Of a DNA stretch of 5,961 nucleotides, positions 4,968 through 5,961 are shown piece after piece; position 1 is the first letter of the stretch, and every line of letters starts with the position of its first letter. The notes below the pieces were generated by a model. The model was not told the DNA's origin, did no database searches, and was given only the letters and a program-made list of their open reading frames with translations. Position numbers and translations under genes: made by a program. The DNA is from Candidatus Saccharimonadota bacterium (GTDB lineage Bacteria; Patescibacteriota; Saccharimonadia; Saccharimonadales; UBA4665): assembly GCA_029288335.1 (NCBI GenBank), contig JARIHJ010000070.1, positions 1 to 5,961 on the forward strand, read 5' to 3'.

Positions 4968-5911
4968 TAGTTACCCTCGACGATCGGCTCAATGTCCTCG
5001 CCAAAAACTCCTGAAATGAACTGACAGTAGCTAGCGATATTTTGCTTGAAATATTGTGGCTGGGCCTTTTGAATTTGCGCTATCACATAGTAACCGACAG
5101 CCATCATCGCGCCATAGTTGGCGTTAGCCGGCAGCGGTACATTTAGGCGGTTTTCAGGCTTACCCCAAGTGGCATTAGCTTCGCCGAATGCTATAAAAAT
5201 TTCATCGCTCGGTGCTACGGTGGTAGCGTGGCGGACGTACTCGCTAGTCTCGACATCACGGGCAAGATTGCGGCCAAACAGCTCGATAAATTTAACTTGC
5301 AGCATCCGGATAATGCCGGCAAACTCCGGCGGCACGATCAAGTAATATCTCGTAAACCTCGCAAAATCTGGCATTACCAGCGTATCGATGTTATCAGCTA
5401 TAAATTTCTGGATTTCGCTAGGATTCTCCTTCGTCCAGCCGAGAATCATCGCCATATAAGTGCTCGTATTGTAGGTGTAGGGCTCCCGATTTTTCGGAAA
5501 CACGTGCGCCGTCAAATCGTTAGAATCGAGCGCTTGCTGGGCTAGGGAATTCGGAGTGTTGGTTATCAGTGTGACGTGCTTGTTGGCGGCCTTAGCTTTC
5601 TGGGCGATAATAGGCGCATGCTTACCACCGCTAGCACTGACAATGATAACTTCATCAATATCCTTAATGTTTGCTAATTTAGCATCAACCGTGCTCTCGC
5701 TCGCAAATACTGCCGCTGTTTCGCCGAAAATTATCCGTCCGGTTGCCTCGGCATTGCCGCTACCGACAACCAGAGGCCGCTGAAACTTACTGACATCAAT
5801 CGTCGGTAAATCTTCGCCCACCAGACGCTGTAGCGCGCCGAGTACTACCGTATCAAGATCGGGCAGGGAATTAATATCAAAATTATTAAGTACGTTCAGG
5901 TTATCAGGCAT
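4967..5911 (-). CDS. SIS-domain protein, sugar-phosphate isomerase-like
   Basis: This 314-residue soluble protein shows the layout of SIS (sugar isomerase) folds, which bind phosphosugars in isomerases, deaminases and regulators. The first SIS half has PLVVGSGNAEATG (46-58), the phosphosugar-loop-like VSASGGKHAP (91-100) and HVTLITNTPNSLA (112-124), then YTYNTSTYMAM (145-155). The second half runs from about 185, with KFIELFGRNLARDVETSEYVRHA (207-229 region, where glutamates and a histidine sit as in SIS active sites) and DEIFIAFGE (236-244). Length and two-lobe arrangement recall the archaeal/bacterial phosphoglucose/phosphomannose isomerases of about 300 residues, but SASGGKH replaces the usual SYSGNT-type loop, so substrate and reaction are open. 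The start ATG (5911-5909) has AAAGGA 13 nt upstream, a rather long spacing; no other in-frame start exists up to the -10 box. It overlaps the next gene by 1 nt and is first in that two-gene operon. Confidence 0.8.
   Translation of the reverse strand: MPDNLNVLNNFDINSLPDLDTVVLGALQRLVGEDLPTIDVSKFQRPLVVGSGNAEATGRIIFGETAAVFASESTVDAKLANIKDIDEVIIVSASGGKHAPIIAQKAKAANKHVTLITNTPNSLAQQALDSNDLTAHVFPKNREPYTYNTSTYMAMILGWTKENPSEIQKFIADNIDTLVMPDFARFTRYYLIVPPEFAGIIRMLQVKFIELFGRNLARDVETSEYVRHATTVAPSDEIFIAFGEANATWGKPENRLNVPLPANANYGAMMAVGYYVIAQIQKAQPQYFKQNIASYCQFISGVFGEDIEPIVEGN
4974..4978 (-). promoter_or_regulatory. Ribosome binding site of the small membrane protein gene
   Basis: GAGGG on the minus strand, encoding the last codons of the SIS gene, lies 6 nt before the ATG at 4967, which shares a base with the SIS stop codon TAA. 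The arrangement points to translational coupling. Confidence 0.6.
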
Positions 5912-5924
5912 TTTTGATGTTTTG

Positions 5925-5930
5925 TCCTTT
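5925..5930 (-). promoter_or_regulatory. Ribosome binding site of the SIS gene
   Basis: AAAGGA on the minus strand is 13 nt from the ATG at 5911, longer than usual. It would lie almost at the 5' end of the transcript predicted from the TATAAT at 5944-5939. Confidence 0.45.
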
Positions 5931-5932
5931 GC

Positions 5933-5952
5933 AAAAGCATTATAGCGCTTTT
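5933..5952. repeat. Inverted repeat AAAAGC-N8-GCTTTT over the -10 box of the SIS gene
   Basis: Perfect 6-bp arms at 5933-5938 and 5947-5952 enclose the TATAAT box. A repressor dyad over the -10 is one reading; chance in AT-rich promoter DNA is another. Confidence 0.3.
5939..5944 (-). promoter_or_regulatory. -10 box (TATAAT) of the SIS/membrane-protein operon
   Basis: The minus strand reads a perfect TATAAT about 28 nt before the SIS start codon, predicting a transcript start near 5932 and a leader of about 20 nt. At a 17-nt spacing the -35 box would fall at 5962-5967, just outside the window, so it cannot be checked here. Confidence 0.55.
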
Positions 5953-5961
5953 TAGGGTGAC

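Noticed and set aside
1..5961. CRISPR array, tRNA or rRNA gene, insertion sequence
   Set aside because: No regularly spaced long repeats, no cloverleaf-like sequence, no rRNA-like stretch and no transposase were seen on either strand.

Overview
The window carries a haem-copper quinol oxidase gene cluster on the minus strand (cyoA, cyoB and the first three quarters of cyoC, running off the left edge). Divergent from it is one plus-strand gene of unknown function (3644-4690). Converging on that gene is a minus-strand pair (4967-5911 and 4695-4967): a SIS-fold sugar-phosphate-type protein and a small three-helix membrane protein that may be SemiSWEET/PQ-loop related. This is an aerobic bacterium with compact gene spacing (1-nt overlaps in two gene pairs, a 4-nt convergent gap). 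UGA serves as the stop of three genes, so the UGA-as-glycine code is excluded. CyoA lacks a lipoprotein cysteine and CyoB lacks one histidine of the E. coli quinone pocket, so the operon is not a typical proteobacterial one. A candidate phylum radiation bacterium such as Ca. Saccharibacteria, some of which carry cyo genes, fits, but this is inference and not shown by the sequence.

Layout. 1-445: cyoC, subunit III, partial. 446-581: a 136-nt gap containing a nested, 21-bp inverted repeat. 582-2573: cyoB, subunit I, full length (663 aa, the same length as in E. coli), with all haem, CuB and proton-channel residues. 2573-3526: cyoA, subunit II, without a CuA site, overlapping cyoB by 1 nt. 3527-3643: a divergent regulatory region with a good extended -10 promoter for cyoA, a plausible promoter and a strong ribosome binding site for the plus-strand gene, and five copies of CTAGC. 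3644-4690: unrecognised 348-aa soluble protein. 4695-5911: the SIS and small membrane protein operon, with a perfect TATAAT just upstream.

Function. The cyo products would form a quinol-oxidising, oxygen-reducing, proton-pumping membrane enzyme; cyoD and the haem O synthase gene cyoE, if present, lie beyond the left edge. The right-hand pair may handle a sugar or sugar phosphate. Nothing in the sequence ties the unknown gene to either system except its shared divergent promoter region.

The most interesting signals are the changed quinone-site residue in CyoB, the structured cyoB-cyoC spacer, the excess of GCTAGC across the window with a dense CTAGC array in the divergent promoter, and the orphan gene.
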